Assembly: GCA_027311945.1 (NCBI GenBank)
Contig: DAICXZ010000003.1
Location: 124,001-188,000 of the forward strand
Source: Erythrobacter sp.
GTDB taxonomy: Bacteria > Pseudomonadota > Alphaproteobacteria > Sphingomonadales > Sphingomonadaceae
DNA length: 64,000 nucleotides
Reading direction: 5' to 3'
Positions 29,728 through 41,370 of the stretch are shown here, piece after piece (within the stretch, counting starts at the first letter, position 1; every line of letters starts with the position of its first letter). A program made the translations under genes and the position numbers. The notes under the pieces were generated by a model, which searched no databases, had not been told where the DNA came from, and saw only the letters and a list, made by a program, of their open reading frames with translations.

Positions 29728-30446
29728 CAGGCTTTCTCCTCGGTCACGTCGCCTGCGTGAATGACACGTTGGCTGCCATCGTCCAAGCGAAGGATCAGCG
29801 CGCAGTCTTCGGCGAGCCCTGCGAACCGGCCCGAGACCACCGTACCATGCTCGTCATGGACGGAAAGCGCGGCGCCGAGCGGGTGCGCGGCGGCTTGCCA
29901 GCGGTTGCGCAAATCGTCTCCCCCATGCTTACGCCAGCGGGCGACTTCGCTGGCAAAGGCGGCGGCGAGTTCGCGCGCGAAGGCGTCGCGTTGCGGCGCC
30001 GGACCAAGCGCCGCGAGCGCCCGCGTCTCGCGCCCTTCGATGGCTGGTGCGGCCACGAGGTTCACCCCCATGCCGATAACCGCATGGCCCCTCACCCGTT
30101 CGAGCAGGATGCCGCAGAACTTGGCGCCATCAAGCAGGACGTCGTTCGGCCACTTGAGCCGCACCCGCGAGGGATCGGCCAGGCGTTGCAACACGGTTTC
30201 GAGCAGCGCCAGCGCGGCGACCATGCTCAGCTGCATCGCCGGGGGATCGCCTGCACGCAGCTCAACCAAGGTCGAGCCCATGAAATTGCCCGGCGTATCG
30301 AGCCATTGGCGACCTTGCCGACCGCGTCCGGCGGTCTGGCGGTCGGCTACCAGCCAGTAACCTTCAGCGAGTGGCTCGCCGTTGGCGAGGCGCGCAGCGA
30401 GATCGGCATTGGTGCTGCCGGTTTCGCCGATGGTGTCGATTTGCAC
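29727..30446 (-). CDS. birA: Biotin--[acetyl-CoA-carboxylase] ligase (monofunctional)
   Basis: A 239-residue enzyme that attaches biotin to the carboxyl carrier protein. The catalytic signatures are [44 protein letters not shown] and GMGVNL. The N-terminal helix-turn-helix of E. coli BirA is absent, so it should not repress biotin genes. I start at the GTG at 30446, seven bases after the nuoN stop, rather than at a further upstream start that overlaps nuoN. The tail end overlaps coaX. Confidence 0.92.
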   Translation of the reverse strand: MQIDTIGETGSTNADLAARLANGEPLAEGYWLVADRQTAGRGRQGRQWLDTPGNFMGSTLVELRAGDPPAMQLSMVAALALLETVLQRLADPSRVRLKWPNDVLLDGAKFCGILLERVRGHAVIGMGVNLVAAPAIEGRETRALAALGPAPQRDAFARELAAAFASEVARWRKHGGDDLRNRWQAAAHPLGAALSVHDEHGTVVSGRFAGLAEDCALILRLDDGSQRVIHAGDVTEEKA

Positions 30447-30453
30447 CAGCGCC

Positions 30454-31920
30454 CTATCCCGCCAGCGGCAGCGATCCTGCGGCCGTGTTGGCGATCGAGA
30501 CAAGCCAGCCCGTGAGCAGATAGCCGATCGGCGAAATCAGCACCGCACAGATCGCCAGCAGCGCCCAGTTTGCGGTGTCAGCTTCGCCCTTAACCCGGTC
30601 GGCGGCCTCGTCAAAGAACATCACCTTCACGAACTTGAGGTAGTAGAACGCGCCGATCACGGAGGCAGCCATGCCGAGCACGGCGAGTGCCAGCAGGTTC
30701 GCCTCGACTGCGGCCCAGAACACCACCAGCTTGCCCCAGAAGCCCATCAATGGCGGGATACCGGCAAGCGAGAACATGATCAGCAGCAGGCACCAGGCCA
30801 GCGCCGGACGGGTGGTGGAAAGACCGGCAATGTCGGCGAAGGTTTCCAGCTGGTTGCCTTCGGCGTCACGCAGCAGCAGCAGCGCGGCAAAGCTGCCGAT
30901 GGTCATCACCACGTAGATCGCGAGGTAGACGAGCATGGCAGCAAGCCCCGCCTGCGTCGCGGCGGCAAGGCCGATCAGCAGGAAGCCGACGTTGTTGATC
31001 GACGAATAGGCAAGCAGACGCTTGAGGTTCTGTTGTCCAATCGCGCCCAGAGCACCGACCACAATCGAAGCCAGCGCGGCGAAGATCACCACCTGCCGCC
31101 AGGCATCAGCCTGCGTCCCGAAGGCCTCGACCGCGACCCGGCCGAGCAGCACCACCGCCGCCACCTTGGGCGCGCTGGCGAAGAACGCTGTCACCGGCGT
31201 CGGCGCGCCTTCGTAGACGTCGGGCGTCCACATGTGGAACGGCACCGCGCTGATCTTGAAGGCGAGGCCCGCCAGCACGAAGATCAGGCCGAACAGCATG
31301 CCGGTGCTCATCTCGCCCGCAGCAGCAGCAGCCTGGATCGCAGCGAAGCTGGTGCCACCGGTGAAGCCGTAGGTCAGGCTCATGCCGAACAGCAGAATGC
31401 CCGAAGCCAGCGCCCCGAGCACGAAGTACTTGAGGCCCGCTTCGGCGGACTTCTCGTTGGTACGCAGGAAGCTCGCCAGCACATAGGCCGAGAGCGAGTT
31501 AAGTTCGAGGCCGATATAAAGAGTGAGCAGATCGCTGGCCGAAACCATGATGCTCATGCCGAGCGCGGCAAACAGCACAAGCACCGGATATTCGGCGCGC
31601 ATCTCGCCAAGCCGCTCGAAATAGCGCGGGGCCACGATCAAGGCCGCGCCGCTGGCGGCATAGATCATCAACTTGGCCATGCCGGCATAGGCGTCAGCGC
31701 GGAACTGGCCGAAGAAGGCAATGGTATCCGGCCCCGAAGCCCCGGCGCAGACCGAAGGCGCGACCAGCGCAAAGGCAGCGCCGAGCGCCACACAGCAGGC
31801 AATCGAAATGGCACTGGAGAGACGGTCGCCGCCCCAGGCAGCGAACAGCAACATGACCAGGCCCGACAGCGACAGGATCAGTTCGGGCAGGACGAGGCCG
31901 AGCGAGTTCGAGAGTTCCAT
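30454..31920 (-). CDS. nuoN: NADH-quinone oxidoreductase subunit N
   Basis: A 488-residue antiporter-like membrane subunit of respiratory complex I, one of three proton-pumping units of the membrane arm. About 14 hydrophobic helices are visible. The conserved Lys-containing segment KISAVPFHMWTPDVYEGAPTPVTAF and the LKRLLAYSSINNVGF stretch are typical. It is the last nuo gene of the operon. Its start shares a base with the nuoM stop. Confidence 0.97.
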   Translation of the reverse strand: MELSNSLGLVLPELILSLSGLVMLLFAAWGGDRLSSAISIACCVALGAAFALVAPSVCAGASGPDTIAFFGQFRADAYAGMAKLMIYAASGAALIVAPRYFERLGEMRAEYPVLVLFAALGMSIMVSASDLLTLYIGLELNSLSAYVLASFLRTNEKSAEAGLKYFVLGALASGILLFGMSLTYGFTGGTSFAAIQAAAAAGEMSTGMLFGLIFVLAGLAFKISAVPFHMWTPDVYEGAPTPVTAFFASAPKVAAVVLLGRVAVEAFGTQADAWRQVVIFAALASIVVGALGAIGQQNLKRLLAYSSINNVGFLLIGLAAATQAGLAAMLVYLAIYVVMTIGSFAALLLLRDAEGNQLETFADIAGLSTTRPALAWCLLLIMFSLAGIPPLMGFWGKLVVFWAAVEANLLALAVLGMAASVIGAFYYLKFVKVMFFDEAADRVKGEADTANWALLAICAVLISPIGYLLTGWLVSIANTAAGSLPLAG

Positions 31921-33452
31921 CAGTGGCCCCCCCCTTCAGCATGGGCTTCGGCGGCAGGCGTGCCCTCCCCCATCATAAAGTGCGCATCACTCTCTGGCGC
32001 GGCGCGCGACAGGCGCGCATCGAGCACGGCGATATCCTGCCGCATCGGGGCGAGGAAGCTCTCCGGATAAACGCCCATCCACAAGGCGGCGAGCGCGATG
32101 GGGACCAGCAGGAGATATTCGCGCGTCGAAAGGTCGGGCATGGCAGCAGCGTCTTCGTTGACTTGGGCGCCGAAGGCGACGCGGCGGTAGAGGTAAAGCA
32201 TGTAGGCAGCGCCGAGGATAATGCCGGTGGTGCACACGAAGGCGGCCCAGCTCGAAATCTGGTAAACCCCCGCGAGGCTCAGGAACTCGGCGACGAAGCC
32301 GCTGGTGCCCGGCAGGCCGATCGAGGCCATGGTGAAGAACAGGAAGATCGTGGCATAGGCCGGCATATTGATCGCAAGGCCGCCGTAGCGCGAAATCTCG
32401 CGGGTGTGCAGCCGGTCGTAGATCACCCCCACGCACAAGAACAGCGCGCCCGAGACGAGGCCGTGGCTCAGCATCATCACCATGGCGCCCTCGAGCCCTT
32501 GGGTGTTGAAGGCGAACAGACCGGCCGTCACGATGCCCATATGCGCAACCGACGAATAGGCGATCAGCTTCTTCATATCGTGCTGAACCAGCGCGATCAG
32601 GCTGGTGACCACCACGGCCACCATCGAGAGGCCCAGCACCAGCCACATGAACTGCGCGCTCGCTTCTGGGAACATCGGCAGGCTGAAGCGGATCATCCCG
32701 TAACCGCCGAGCTTGAGCAGCACGCCTGCCAGAATCACCGAACCGGCGGTGGGAGCCTGCACGTGCGCGTCGGGCAACCAGGTGTGGACCGGCCACATCG
32801 GCATCTTCACGGCGAAGCTGGCGAAGAAGGCCAGCCACAGCCAGGTTTGCGCCTCGGGCGGGAAGTCGTAGACCATCAGCGCGGGAACACTGCTGGTGCC
32901 AGCCTCAATCACCATCCACAGCATGGCGATCAGCATGACCACCGAGCCGAGCAGCGTATAGAGGAAGAACTTGTACGAAGCGTAGATGCGGTTGTCGCCG
33001 CCCCATATGCCGATGATCAGATACATCGGGATCAGGCCGGCCTCGAAGAAGATGTAGAACAGCAGGATGTCCTGCGCCGCGAAGACGCCGATCATCAGCA
33101 CTTCCATCAGCAGGAAGGCGGCCATGTATTCGCCCACGCGCTTGGTGATCGAAGTCCAGCTCGCGCCGATGCAGACCGGCATCAGGAACACGCTGAGCAT
33201 AATCAGCATCAGCGCAATGCCGTCGATGCCCAGCGCATAGTCAAACCCTGCAAACAGCGCGGCGCGTTCGGTGAACTGCCACTGGGCCCCGCCCACGTCG
33301 AAGTTCATCCACAGCACGATACCGAGAGCAAGGTCGATCAGCGTGGCGGCGAGCGCGATCACGCGTGCGGTCTTGGCCTCGGAAAAGAGGCAGGCGATGG
33401 CACCGGCGAGCGGCACCAGCAGCATGGCGGAAAGGATCGGAAAGCCCCCCAT
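31920..33452 (-). CDS. nuoM: NADH-quinone oxidoreductase subunit M
   Basis: A 510-residue antiporter-like proton-pumping subunit of complex I. Typical segments are FFEAGLIPMYLIIGIWGG, AVKMPMWPVHTWLPDAHV, MKKLIAYSSVAHMG and GLPGTSGFVAEFL. The true start is the ATG at 33452 ([12 protein letters not shown]), which overlaps the nuoL stop by one base. The longer upstream reading is in nuoL sequence. The C-terminus carries a short Glu/His/Gly-rich tail. Confidence 0.97.
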   Translation of the reverse strand: MGGFPILSAMLLVPLAGAIACLFSEAKTARVIALAATLIDLALGIVLWMNFDVGGAQWQFTERAALFAGFDYALGIDGIALMLIMLSVFLMPVCIGASWTSITKRVGEYMAAFLLMEVLMIGVFAAQDILLFYIFFEAGLIPMYLIIGIWGGDNRIYASYKFFLYTLLGSVVMLIAMLWMVIEAGTSSVPALMVYDFPPEAQTWLWLAFFASFAVKMPMWPVHTWLPDAHVQAPTAGSVILAGVLLKLGGYGMIRFSLPMFPEASAQFMWLVLGLSMVAVVVTSLIALVQHDMKKLIAYSSVAHMGIVTAGLFAFNTQGLEGAMVMMLSHGLVSGALFLCVGVIYDRLHTREISRYGGLAINMPAYATIFLFFTMASIGLPGTSGFVAEFLSLAGVYQISSWAAFVCTTGIILGAAYMLYLYRRVAFGAQVNEDAAAMPDLSTREYLLLVPIALAALWMGVYPESFLAPMRQDIAVLDARLSRAAPESDAHFMMGEGTPAAEAHAEGGGH

Positions 33453-35446
33453 CAGAACAACACCCAGGTGATGGCGGCAACAAGGCCGAGCAGCATGATC
33501 AGCGCGTAGCTGGTGAGATAGCCCGATTGCACGCGGGCGGCGAGGCCCGAGCCGCGCATGACCAGCCATGCCGCGCCATCGGGGCCGAAGCGGTTGATCG
33601 TCCCCTCATCGCCAGTCTTCCAGAACAGGCGACCGAGCCAGAAGGCGGGCTTAACGAACACATAGTTGTAAAGCTCGTCGAACATCCACTTGCGGTAAAC
33701 GAAGCGGTAAATCGGCCCCAGTTGCTGAGCCACAGCCGCAGGCACCGAAGGCTTGCGGATATAGGCATACCAGGCGGCCACGAAGCCGAGCGCCATCACG
33801 ATGAAGGCAGCATACTTCACCAGCGTCGGCACCTCGTGCATCGCGTGCATGAGATGTTCGTTGTAATAGATCGCACCGTTCCAGAAGCCTTCCTCGTTGA
33901 GGAACGCATCGTGGAACACCTGCCCCGCCAGCACCGCACCCACGCTGAGCACCACCAGCGGGGTGAGCATGACCCACGGGCTCTCATGCGGGTGATAGCC
34001 GCCGGTGGTGTCCGCGCCTGCCTGTTCCGGCGTCTTGTGAACCGAGTGCTGGATGTGCTCGCTCTCGATCCAGCGCGGTTTGCCCCAGAAGGTGAGGAAC
34101 ATCAGACGCCACGAGTAGAAGCTGGTGAGCAGCGCAGCCGTGGTTCCGAGCCAGAAGGCGGCATTGCCCGCTGAGGTGCCCGAAGCATAGGCCGCCTCGA
34201 GGATTGCGTCCTTCGACCAGAAGCCCGCAAAGCCTGCGCCGAGATGATAGATACCCAGACCTGTGATCGCGAGGGTGCCCGCAAGCATGGCGTAGAAGGT
34301 GATCGGGATGTGCTTACGCAGACCGCCGTAATAGCGCATGTCCTGCTCGTGATGCATCGCGTGGATGACTGAGCCTGCCCCCAGGAACAGCAGCGCCTTG
34401 AAGAAGGCGTGGGTGAACAGGTGGAACATCGCCGCACCATAGGCCCCGACACCGGCAGCAAAGAACATGTAGCCGAGCTGCGAGCAGGTCGAATAGGCGA
34501 TCACGCGCTTGATGTCCCACTGCGTGGTGCCGATGGTGGCGGCGAAGAAGCAGGTGGCCCCGCCAACGATGGTCACCACGGTGAGGGCCACCGGAGCAGC
34601 CTCGAACATCGGCGACAGGCGGCAAACCATGAACACGCCCGCCGTCACCATCGTGGCGGCGTGGATCAGCGCGGAAACTGGCGTCGGCCCTTCCATCGCG
34701 TCAGGCAGCCAGGTGTGCAGGCCAAGCTGCGCCGACTTACCCATCGCACCCACGAACAGCAGCAGGCACAGGATCGTCATCGTATCCCAGCGCGCGCCGA
34801 GGAAGGTGATCGTGCTGCCAGCCATTTCAGGCGAGGCGGCGAGGATCTCAGGGATGGAGGTGGTCTGGAACACCAGGAAGGTGCCGAAGATGCCAAGCAT
34901 GAAGCCAAGGTCACCCACGCGGTTGACCACGAAGGCCTTGATCGCGGCGGCACCGGCCGAGGGCTTCTGGAACCAGAAACCGATCAGCAGGTAGGAAGCA
35001 AGGCCCACGCCTTCCCAACCGAAGAACATCTGCACCAGATTGTTCGCCGTAACCAGCATCAGCATCGCGAAGGTGAACAGCGACAGGTAAGCGAAGAAGC
35101 GCGGCTGGTCCGGATCTTCGGACATGTAGCCCCAGCTGTAGAGGTGAACCAGCGCCGAAACGCTGGTAATCACAACCAGCATGATCGCGGTCAGCGTATC
35201 GACCCGCAGCACCCAGTCGAAGCTCATCGAGCCCGACTGCACCCACTTGAGCACCGGCACGACGGTCGCCGCGACGTCGCCGCCAAGGAACTGGAGGAAT
35301 ATCGGCCAGCTTAGCGCGCACGAGAGGAACAGGCCGCCGGTGGTGATCACCTTGGCCGGCATGTTGCCGAGCTTGCGGTTGCCCAGCCCGGCGATGATCG
35401 CCGCCAGCAGGGGCGCAAACACGATTATCAGGATGGAGGTCTGCAA
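33452..35446 (-). CDS. nuoL: NADH-quinone oxidoreductase subunit L
   Basis: A 664-residue membrane subunit at the distal end of complex I. It is an antiporter-like pump with the long C-terminal lateral helix that braces the membrane arm. Seen are [55 protein letters not shown] and the extended C-terminal part from about residue 520. The length is normal. It starts four bases after the nuoK stop. Confidence 0.97.
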   Translation of the reverse strand: MQTSILIIVFAPLLAAIIAGLGNRKLGNMPAKVITTGGLFLSCALSWPIFLQFLGGDVAATVVPVLKWVQSGSMSFDWVLRVDTLTAIMLVVITSVSALVHLYSWGYMSEDPDQPRFFAYLSLFTFAMLMLVTANNLVQMFFGWEGVGLASYLLIGFWFQKPSAGAAAIKAFVVNRVGDLGFMLGIFGTFLVFQTTSIPEILAASPEMAGSTITFLGARWDTMTILCLLLFVGAMGKSAQLGLHTWLPDAMEGPTPVSALIHAATMVTAGVFMVCRLSPMFEAAPVALTVVTIVGGATCFFAATIGTTQWDIKRVIAYSTCSQLGYMFFAAGVGAYGAAMFHLFTHAFFKALLFLGAGSVIHAMHHEQDMRYYGGLRKHIPITFYAMLAGTLAITGLGIYHLGAGFAGFWSKDAILEAAYASGTSAGNAAFWLGTTAALLTSFYSWRLMFLTFWGKPRWIESEHIQHSVHKTPEQAGADTTGGYHPHESPWVMLTPLVVLSVGAVLAGQVFHDAFLNEEGFWNGAIYYNEHLMHAMHEVPTLVKYAAFIVMALGFVAAWYAYIRKPSVPAAVAQQLGPIYRFVYRKWMFDELYNYVFVKPAFWLGRLFWKTGDEGTINRFGPDGAAWLVMRGSGLAARVQSGYLTSYALIMLLGLVAAITWVLF

Positions 35447-35450
35447 AGGT

Positions 35451-35756
35451 CTATCCCTTCATCCGGTTGACATCGTCCACCGCGATCGTGCCGCGCGAAC
35501 GGAAGTAGATAACGAGAATGGCAAGGCCGATGGCCGCTTCGCCCGCCGCCACGGTGAGCACGAACATCGCGAAGATCTGCCCGGTGAGATCACCCAGGAA
35601 GGCGCTGAAAGCCACCAGATTGATATTCACACTAAGCAGGATCAGCTCGATCGCCATGAGGATGACGATGATGTTCTTGCGGTTGAGGAATATCCCCAGG
35701 ACGCCGAGCACGAACAGGATCGAGCTGACGACGATATAATGTTCGATGCCGATCAC
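35451..35756 (-). CDS. nuoK: NADH-quinone oxidoreductase subunit K
   Basis: A 101-residue, three-helix membrane subunit next to the quinone-coupling region of complex I. The conserved Glu residues of the proton path are present in [18 protein letters not shown] and [13 protein letters not shown]. The start overlaps the nuoJ stop by four bases. Confidence 0.97.
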   Translation of the reverse strand: MIGIEHYIVVSSILFVLGVLGIFLNRKNIIVILMAIELILLSVNINLVAFSAFLGDLTGQIFAMFVLTVAAGEAAIGLAILVIYFRSRGTIAVDDVNRMKG

Positions 35757-36367
35757 AGCTCGACCCCCTGCCCGATACCGGGTTGCTTCAATTCGGTTGC
35801 TTCTTCAGGACGCCGCGCGTTCTGCTTGGCAATGTTCTGGTGGCCACGCGGGCTGCGCTGTTCGCGGTGGGTCAGCACGATCGCGCCGATCATCGCTACA
35901 AGCAGAATGATCCCTGCGCTTTCGAACAGGAACAGGTAGCGGCCATAGAGCAGCTCGCCGATCTGGGCGATGTTGGTCTCCCCGAGAAGCACCTCGCCCG
36001 AGGGCGTGCCCAGCTCGATGATTCCGGCGCGGTAAGCCCCAAGGCCGAGCACGAGTTCGCACACCAGCACCAGCGCGATCACCACTCCCAGCGGCGCGTT
36101 CTTCATGAACCCGGCGCGCAGTTCGGCGAAGTCGATGTTGAGCATCATCACAACGAACAGGAACAGCACCGCGACCGCGCCGACGTAAACAATCACCAAC
36201 AGCATGGCGATGAATTCGGCGCCGATAAGCACCATCAGACCCGCCGCATTGAAGAAGGCGAGAATCAGCCACAACACCGAATGAACCGGGTTGCGCGACA
36301 TTATGGTCATCGCTCCGCTGGCGATCACCAGCGCGGCGAACAGGTAAAAGGCGATGATGTGCAGCAT
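35753..36367 (-). CDS. nuoJ: NADH-quinone oxidoreductase subunit J
   Basis: A 204-residue membrane subunit of complex I with five predicted helices. The conserved third-helix region [19 protein letters not shown], with its pi-bulge motif, and [19 protein letters not shown] are clear. The last 30 residues are polar ([15 protein letters not shown] and on), a cytoplasmic tail. It lies 26 bases after nuoI and overlaps nuoK. Confidence 0.96.
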   Translation of the reverse strand: MLHIIAFYLFAALVIASGAMTIMSRNPVHSVLWLILAFFNAAGLMVLIGAEFIAMLLVIVYVGAVAVLFLFVVMMLNIDFAELRAGFMKNAPLGVVIALVLVCELVLGLGAYRAGIIELGTPSGEVLLGETNIAQIGELLYGRYLFLFESAGIILLVAMIGAIVLTHREQRSPRGHQNIAKQNARRPEEATELKQPGIGQGVEL

Positions 36368-36393
36368 GGTGCCCCTATCTTCTCGCGGCGCGG

Positions 36394-36879
36394 TTAGCGG
36401 TAGGGCGCGTCGGCTTCAAGGTTCGCGGCAATGGCCCGCTCCCACTTGTCCCCGTTCGCCAGCAATTTTGCCTTGTCGTAAAGCAGTTCTTCGCGCGTTT
36501 CGGTCGCGTATTCGAAGTTCGGCCCTTCGACGATCGCATCCACCGGGCAGGCTTCCTGACAGAAACCGCAGTAGATGCACTTGGTCATGTCGATGTCGTA
36601 GCGCGTGGTACGGCGGCTGCCGTCGTCACGCGGTTCGGCCTCGATGGTGATGGCCTGCGCCGGGCAGACCGCCTCGCACAGCTTGCAGGCGATGCAACGC
36701 TCCTCACCGTTGGGATAACGGCGCAGCGCATGCTCACCGCGAAAGCGCGGGGAAAGCGGGTTCTTCTCGAAGGGATAGTTGATCGTCACCTTCGGTTTGA
36801 AGAAATATTTGAGTGTCAACATGTGGGCTTTCACGAATTCCCACAGGGTGAAGCTCTTGATGAGTTGTGCGGCGGTCAT
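36394..36879 (-). CDS. nuoI: NADH-quinone oxidoreductase subunit I
   Basis: A 161-residue ferredoxin-like subunit carrying two 4Fe-4S clusters (N6a and N6b) that pass electrons toward NuoB and quinone. The two cysteine motifs are [16 protein letters not shown] and [16 protein letters not shown]. The length and the [17 protein letters not shown] segment fit the alphaproteobacterial and mitochondrial TYKY form. The start overlaps the nuoH stop. Confidence 0.97.
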   Translation of the reverse strand: MTAAQLIKSFTLWEFVKAHMLTLKYFFKPKVTINYPFEKNPLSPRFRGEHALRRYPNGEERCIACKLCEAVCPAQAITIEAEPRDDGSRRTTRYDIDMTKCIYCGFCQEACPVDAIVEGPNFEYATETREELLYDKAKLLANGDKWERAIAANLEADAPYR

Positions 36880-37928
36880 GCTGCCACTCCGTAACGGGTA
36901 AACATCAGCCAGCCCGAGATGGCGACGACGAAGAACAGGCTCAGCGGCAGGAACACCTTCCAGCCAAGCCGCATCAGCTGGTCATACCGGTAGCGCGGCA
37001 CGGTCGCCATCACCCAGCTGAACATGAAGAAGAAGAAGAACGTCTTCAGCAGGAACCAGATGATGCCGGGCACATAGTAAAGCACCGGGATGTCGAGCGG
37101 CGGCAGCCACCCGCCCCAGAACAGCAGCGTGTTCAGCGAACACATCAGCAGAATGTTGGCATATTCGCCGAGCCAGAACAGCGCGAAGCTCATCGAGGAA
37201 TATTCGGTCTGGTAGCCTGCCACCAGTTCGCTCTCGGCCTCGGTGAGGTCGAACGGTACACGCTGGGTTTCGGCCAGCGCCGAGATGAAGAACATCACCC
37301 AGATCGGAAACAGCAGCAGGTTGAACCAGTAACCGTTGATGATCCCGAACCCGTGGCCCTTCTGCGCTTCGACAATGGCCGACAGGTTGAACGACCCGGC
37401 ATAAAGCACCACACAGACGAGGATAAACCCGATCGAGACTTCATACGAAATCATCTGCGCCGAGGCGCGCATGGCGGAGAAGAACGGGTACTTCGAGTTG
37501 GATGCCCAGCCAGACATCACCACGCCGTAAACCGAGAGTGAGCTGATCGCGAGAATGTAGAGCAAGCCGACGTTGATATCGGCCAGCACCACGCCGGCGT
37601 CGAACGGGATCACTGCCCAGGCCGCCAGCGCCACGGTAAAGGTGACAATCGGTGCGATCAGGAAGATCGCCTTGTTCGCTGCCGAAGGAATGATGGTTTC
37701 CTGCAGCATAACCTTGAGGCCGTCGGCGAAGCTTTGCAGCAAGCCAAAGGGGCCCACCACGTTCGGCCCACGCCGCAGGTTGATCGAGGCCCAGACCTTG
37801 CGGTCGACATAGATGATCATGGCCACGGCCAGCATCAGCGGCAGCGCAATCAGCAGCGAGCCAATGATGGCCGAGACGATCATCGCCCAGCCAGCGTCCA
37901 TGCCGAGATCGACGAAGATCTGCGTCAT
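36876..37928 (-). CDS. nuoH: NADH-quinone oxidoreductase subunit H
   Basis: A 350-residue membrane subunit that forms much of the quinone chamber where the membrane and peripheral arms meet. Family segments are [22 protein letters not shown], the loop with [24 protein letters not shown], and [20 protein letters not shown]. The length is normal, and it overlaps both neighbours by four bases. Confidence 0.97.
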   Translation of the reverse strand: MTQIFVDLGMDAGWAMIVSAIIGSLLIALPLMLAVAMIIYVDRKVWASINLRRGPNVVGPFGLLQSFADGLKVMLQETIIPSAANKAIFLIAPIVTFTVALAAWAVIPFDAGVVLADINVGLLYILAISSLSVYGVVMSGWASNSKYPFFSAMRASAQMISYEVSIGFILVCVVLYAGSFNLSAIVEAQKGHGFGIINGYWFNLLLFPIWVMFFISALAETQRVPFDLTEAESELVAGYQTEYSSMSFALFWLGEYANILLMCSLNTLLFWGGWLPPLDIPVLYYVPGIIWFLLKTFFFFFMFSWVMATVPRYRYDQLMRLGWKVFLPLSLFFVVAISGWLMFTRYGVAA

Positions 37929-39934
37929 TCCGCGGCCTCCTTCAGGGCGTCACCCAGAAGCAGCTCGTTCGAGCATTGCTGCATCACCACGCTGGCGCGG
38001 GCGATCGGGTTGGTGAGATAGAAATCCTTGATCGGGCTCGGGATCGGGCCCGAGGGCGACGTGTCGCCCGCAACAGTAGCGGCGAGCGCGCCATAGTCGG
38101 CCAGCCCTTCCTCGCCCAGCGCAGGCACTTCGGCGATCATTGCCGCGCGCAACTGGTCGAAGCTGTCGAACCCGACCTTCACGCCCAGGGCATCGGCCAG
38201 CGCGCGAAGGATCGTCCAGTCCTCACGTGCATCACCCGGCGCGAAGACGGCTTTGTCGGCCATCTGCACGCGGCCCTCGGTGTTCACGTAAGTCCCCGCC
38301 TTTTCGGAGAAGGCCGAGGCGGGCAGGATGATGTCGGCAGCGTGAGCGCCCTTGTCGCCGTGGTGGCCGATGTAAACCTTGAGGCTGCCGTCGAACTTCG
38401 AAAAATCGACCTCGTCAGCGCCCAATGCCAGCAGCACCTTGGGCTTCGCCGCGACCAGATCGGCGATGCCACCCTTCTGCGCAAAGCCGAGCATCACCGC
38501 GCCCATGCGCGCCGCCGCGATGTGCAGTGCATTAAAGCCGTTCCAGCCCTTTTTCACGCAGCCCAGCTCATGCGCAAGGCTCAGCGCCTTGGCATGGGCA
38601 CCGGCGGCAAAGCCACCCGCGCCGAGGATCACGGCCGGACGCTCGGCGCCCTTGAAGGCGTCGGTCAATTCGGCGGGCAGATTGCCCAGCACCGAAGCTT
38701 CGGCGCCGAGGAAGGTGGCCGGATAGGTCGTTTCCCACTCAGGCCCGACCACGAAAACCTTGGCCCCGCGCTTCACCGCCTTGCGCAGCCGCACGTTCAC
38801 CAACGGCGCTTCCCAGCGCAGGTTCGCGCCGATGATCAGCACCGCGTCGGCGGTTTCGATCCCGGCCAGCGTCGAGTTGAAGTTAATCGCCGCGAGGTTC
38901 AAGCAATCGTAGTCCATGCCGGTCTGCCGGCTCTCGATCAGCGAGGAGCCCGACGCCTTGAGCAGCGCCTTGGCCGCGTACATCGTCTCGCAATCGAGCA
39001 GGTCGCCCGCGACGGCAGCAATCGAAGCGCCCGGTTTGGCAGCGGCGATGGCGTCGAACGCCTCGGCCCAGCTTGCCTGCGCCAGCTTGCCCTCCTTGCG
39101 AACCCACACCTTGTCGAGGCGGCGGCGGGTGAGGCCATCGACCTGATAGCGCGCCTTGTCGCTGATCCACTCTTCGTTAACGTCATCGTTCACCCGCGGA
39201 AGCGCGCGCAGCACTTCGCGGCCACGGCTGTCGAGGCGAATGTTCGCGCCAATGGCGTCAGAGACGTCGATGGAGAGCGTCTTCTTCAGCTCCCACGGGC
39301 GCGCCTCATAGGCATAGGGCGCGGAAGTGAGCGCGCCGACCGGGCAAAGGTCGATCACGTTCGCGCTCATCTCGTGCTTGGCAGCCTGTTCGAGATAGGT
39401 GGTGATCTGCATGTCCTCGCCGCGATAGAGCGCGCCGATCTCGTCGACGCCCGCAATCTCTTCCGAGAAGCGCACGCAGCGGGTGCAGTGGATGCAGCGC
39501 GTCATCGTGGTCTTGATGAGCGGGCCCATGTTCTTGGAGGTCACCGCGCGCTTGTGCTCGTGATAGCGCGAGCCGCCACGGCCATAGGCGACTGACTGGT
39601 CCTGCAGGTCGCACTCGCCGCCCTGATCGCAGATCGGGCAATCGAGCGGGTGGTTGATGAGGAGGAACTCCATCACCCCTTCGCGCGCCTTCTTGACCAT
39701 TTCGCTGTCGGTGCGGATTTCCTGCCCCTCGGTGGCGGGCAGCGCGCACGACGCCTGCGGCTTGGGCGGCCCCGGCTTCACCTCGACGAGGCACATGCGG
39801 CAGTTGCCGGCGATGGAAAGGCGTTCGTGATAGCAGAAACGCGGGATTTCCTTGCCCGCCAGCTCGCACGCCTGGAGCACGGTGGCACCAGCGGGAACCT
39901 CGATTTCCTGTCCGTCTACGGTGACTTTAGGCAT
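37925..39934 (-). CDS. nuoG: NADH-quinone oxidoreductase subunit G
   Basis: A 669-residue iron-sulfur subunit of the peripheral arm. The N-terminal 2Fe-2S ferredoxin domain has [15 protein letters not shown]. Then come the His-ligated 4Fe-4S region ([18 protein letters not shown]) and [15 protein letters not shown] with a distal CPVGAL. The rest is a molybdopterin-oxidoreductase-like domain without cofactor. The short overall length is the mitochondrial/alphaproteobacterial type. I chose the ATG at 39934 ([14 protein letters not shown]), which overlaps the nuoF stop. Confidence 0.97.
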   Translation of the reverse strand: MPKVTVDGQEIEVPAGATVLQACELAGKEIPRFCYHERLSIAGNCRMCLVEVKPGPPKPQASCALPATEGQEIRTDSEMVKKAREGVMEFLLINHPLDCPICDQGGECDLQDQSVAYGRGGSRYHEHKRAVTSKNMGPLIKTTMTRCIHCTRCVRFSEEIAGVDEIGALYRGEDMQITTYLEQAAKHEMSANVIDLCPVGALTSAPYAYEARPWELKKTLSIDVSDAIGANIRLDSRGREVLRALPRVNDDVNEEWISDKARYQVDGLTRRRLDKVWVRKEGKLAQASWAEAFDAIAAAKPGASIAAVAGDLLDCETMYAAKALLKASGSSLIESRQTGMDYDCLNLAAINFNSTLAGIETADAVLIIGANLRWEAPLVNVRLRKAVKRGAKVFVVGPEWETTYPATFLGAEASVLGNLPAELTDAFKGAERPAVILGAGGFAAGAHAKALSLAHELGCVKKGWNGFNALHIAAARMGAVMLGFAQKGGIADLVAAKPKVLLALGADEVDFSKFDGSLKVYIGHHGDKGAHAADIILPASAFSEKAGTYVNTEGRVQMADKAVFAPGDAREDWTILRALADALGVKVGFDSFDQLRAAMIAEVPALGEEGLADYGALAATVAGDTSPSGPIPSPIKDFYLTNPIARASVVMQQCSNELLLGDALKEAAE

Positions 39935-41229
39935 TATTCGGCTGCCTCTTGCATAGCGCCTGCACGCTCGGTGATGCGGCGCTCGATTTCGGGGCGGAAG
40001 TGCTTGATCAGGCCCTGGATCGGCCAGGCGGCGGCATCGCCGAGCGCACAAATCGTGTGGCCTTCCACCTGCTTGGTGACCTGATGCAGCATGTCGATCT
40101 CTTCGATCTCGGCATCGCCCGTTTCAAGCCGTTTCATCACGCGCCACATCCAACCGGTGCCCTCGCGGCACGGGGTGCACTGGCCGCAGCTCTCGTGCTT
40201 GTAGAAATAGCTCAACCGGCTGATCGCGCGCACCACATCGGTGCTCTTGTCCATCACGATCACACCCGCCGTGCCGAGGCCAGAGCCGAGTTCCTTCAGC
40301 CCGTCGAAGTCCATGAAGGCGTTGCGGATCTGCTCGCCCGGCACCAGCGGCACCGACGAACCACCGGGGATCACTGCCAAGAGGTTGTCCCACCCGCCGC
40401 GGATGCCGCCGCAGTGCTTCTCGATCAGTTCCTCGAAGGTGATGCTCATCGCCTCTTCGACGACGCAGGGCTTGTTCACGTGGCCCGAGATCTGGAACAG
40501 CTTGGTGCCCTTGTTGTTCTCGCGCCCGAAGGACGAGAACCACGATGCCCCGCGGCGCAGGATCGTCGGCACAACCGCGATGCTTTCCACGTTGTTGACC
40601 GTCGTCGGGCAACCATAGAGGCCCGCGCCTGCCGGGAACGGCGGCTTGAGGCGCGGCTGGCCCTTCTTGCCTTCGAGGCTTTCGATCATCGCGGTTTCTT
40701 CGCCGCAGATGTAAGCGCCCGCGCCGCGATGGACGTAGACGTCAAAATCGTAGCCCGAACCGGCAGCATTCTTGCCCAGCAGACCCGCGTCGTAGGCCTG
40801 CTCGACCGCCGCAAACAGCGTCTCGGCCTCACGGATATATTCGCCGCGAATGTAGATGTAGGCGGCCCGCGCGCGCATGGCGAAACCGGCGATCAACGCG
40901 CCTTCGACCAGCTTGTGCGGATCGTGACGGATGATCTCGCGGTCCTTGCAGGAACCGGGCTCGGACTCGTCGGCATTGATTACGAGGAAGCTCGGACGGC
41001 CATCCTTGCTTTCCTTCGGCATGAAGCTCCACTTCATGCCGGTGGGGAAGCCTGCCCCGCCCCGGCCGCGCAGGCCCGAGGCCTTGATCTCGTCGATGAT
41101 GGCGTCTTGCCCGACCTCCATCAGCTTCTTCGTATTGTCCCAGTCACCGCGCGCCTGCGCCGCCTGCAGGCCCCAGTCCTGGAACCCGTAGACGTTGGTG
41201 AAGATGCGATCTTTGTCAGCCAGGCTCAT
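39934..41229 (-). CDS. nuoF: NADH-quinone oxidoreductase subunit F
   Basis: A 431-residue flavoprotein subunit where NADH is oxidised. It has [15 protein letters not shown] for FMN and NADH binding, [18 protein letters not shown], and the N3 cluster motif [15 protein letters not shown]. The start is the ATG at 41229 ([15 protein letters not shown]), which overlaps the preceding 47-codon membrane ORF by four bases. An upstream in-frame extension covers that ORF and is not used. Confidence 0.97.
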   Translation of the reverse strand: MSLADKDRIFTNVYGFQDWGLQAAQARGDWDNTKKLMEVGQDAIIDEIKASGLRGRGGAGFPTGMKWSFMPKESKDGRPSFLVINADESEPGSCKDREIIRHDPHKLVEGALIAGFAMRARAAYIYIRGEYIREAETLFAAVEQAYDAGLLGKNAAGSGYDFDVYVHRGAGAYICGEETAMIESLEGKKGQPRLKPPFPAGAGLYGCPTTVNNVESIAVVPTILRRGASWFSSFGRENNKGTKLFQISGHVNKPCVVEEAMSITFEELIEKHCGGIRGGWDNLLAVIPGGSSVPLVPGEQIRNAFMDFDGLKELGSGLGTAGVIVMDKSTDVVRAISRLSYFYKHESCGQCTPCREGTGWMWRVMKRLETGDAEIEEIDMLHQVTKQVEGHTICALGDAAAWPIQGLIKHFRPEIERRITERAGAMQEAAE

Positions 41230-41369
41230 GCGCCCAGTCCTCCGAATACAAATGCTGCGGCGAGTGCCAGAATGACCACCAGCGCCACCGTCTTGACGAT
41301 GCCCTTGAGCACCTTCCACGCGATCACCACCAGGATGAGCGCAATAACGATGGGCAGGATCTGATCCAT
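41226..41369 (-). CDS. 47-residue membrane protein between nuoE and nuoF
   Basis: This small [23 protein letters not shown] and on, encodes two adjacent hydrophobic helices split by a Lys-containing turn (WKVLKGIVK), ending in FGGLGA. It begins one base after the nuoE stop. Its own stop overlaps the nuoF start (ATGA), so it is locked into the operon by translational coupling. The tight packing and membrane-like composition argue that it is real. No known complex I subunit was recognised. It could be an assembly factor or an accessory subunit. Confidence 0.7.
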   Translation of the reverse strand: MDQILPIVIALILVVIAWKVLKGIVKTVALVVILALAAAFVFGGLGA

Positions 41370-41370
41370 C

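Noticed and set aside
30447-30503. Longer birA start inside nuoN
   Set aside because: It adds an Arg-rich segment that is the shadow of nuoN. The GTG at 30446 gives the usual short N-terminus of monofunctional BirA.
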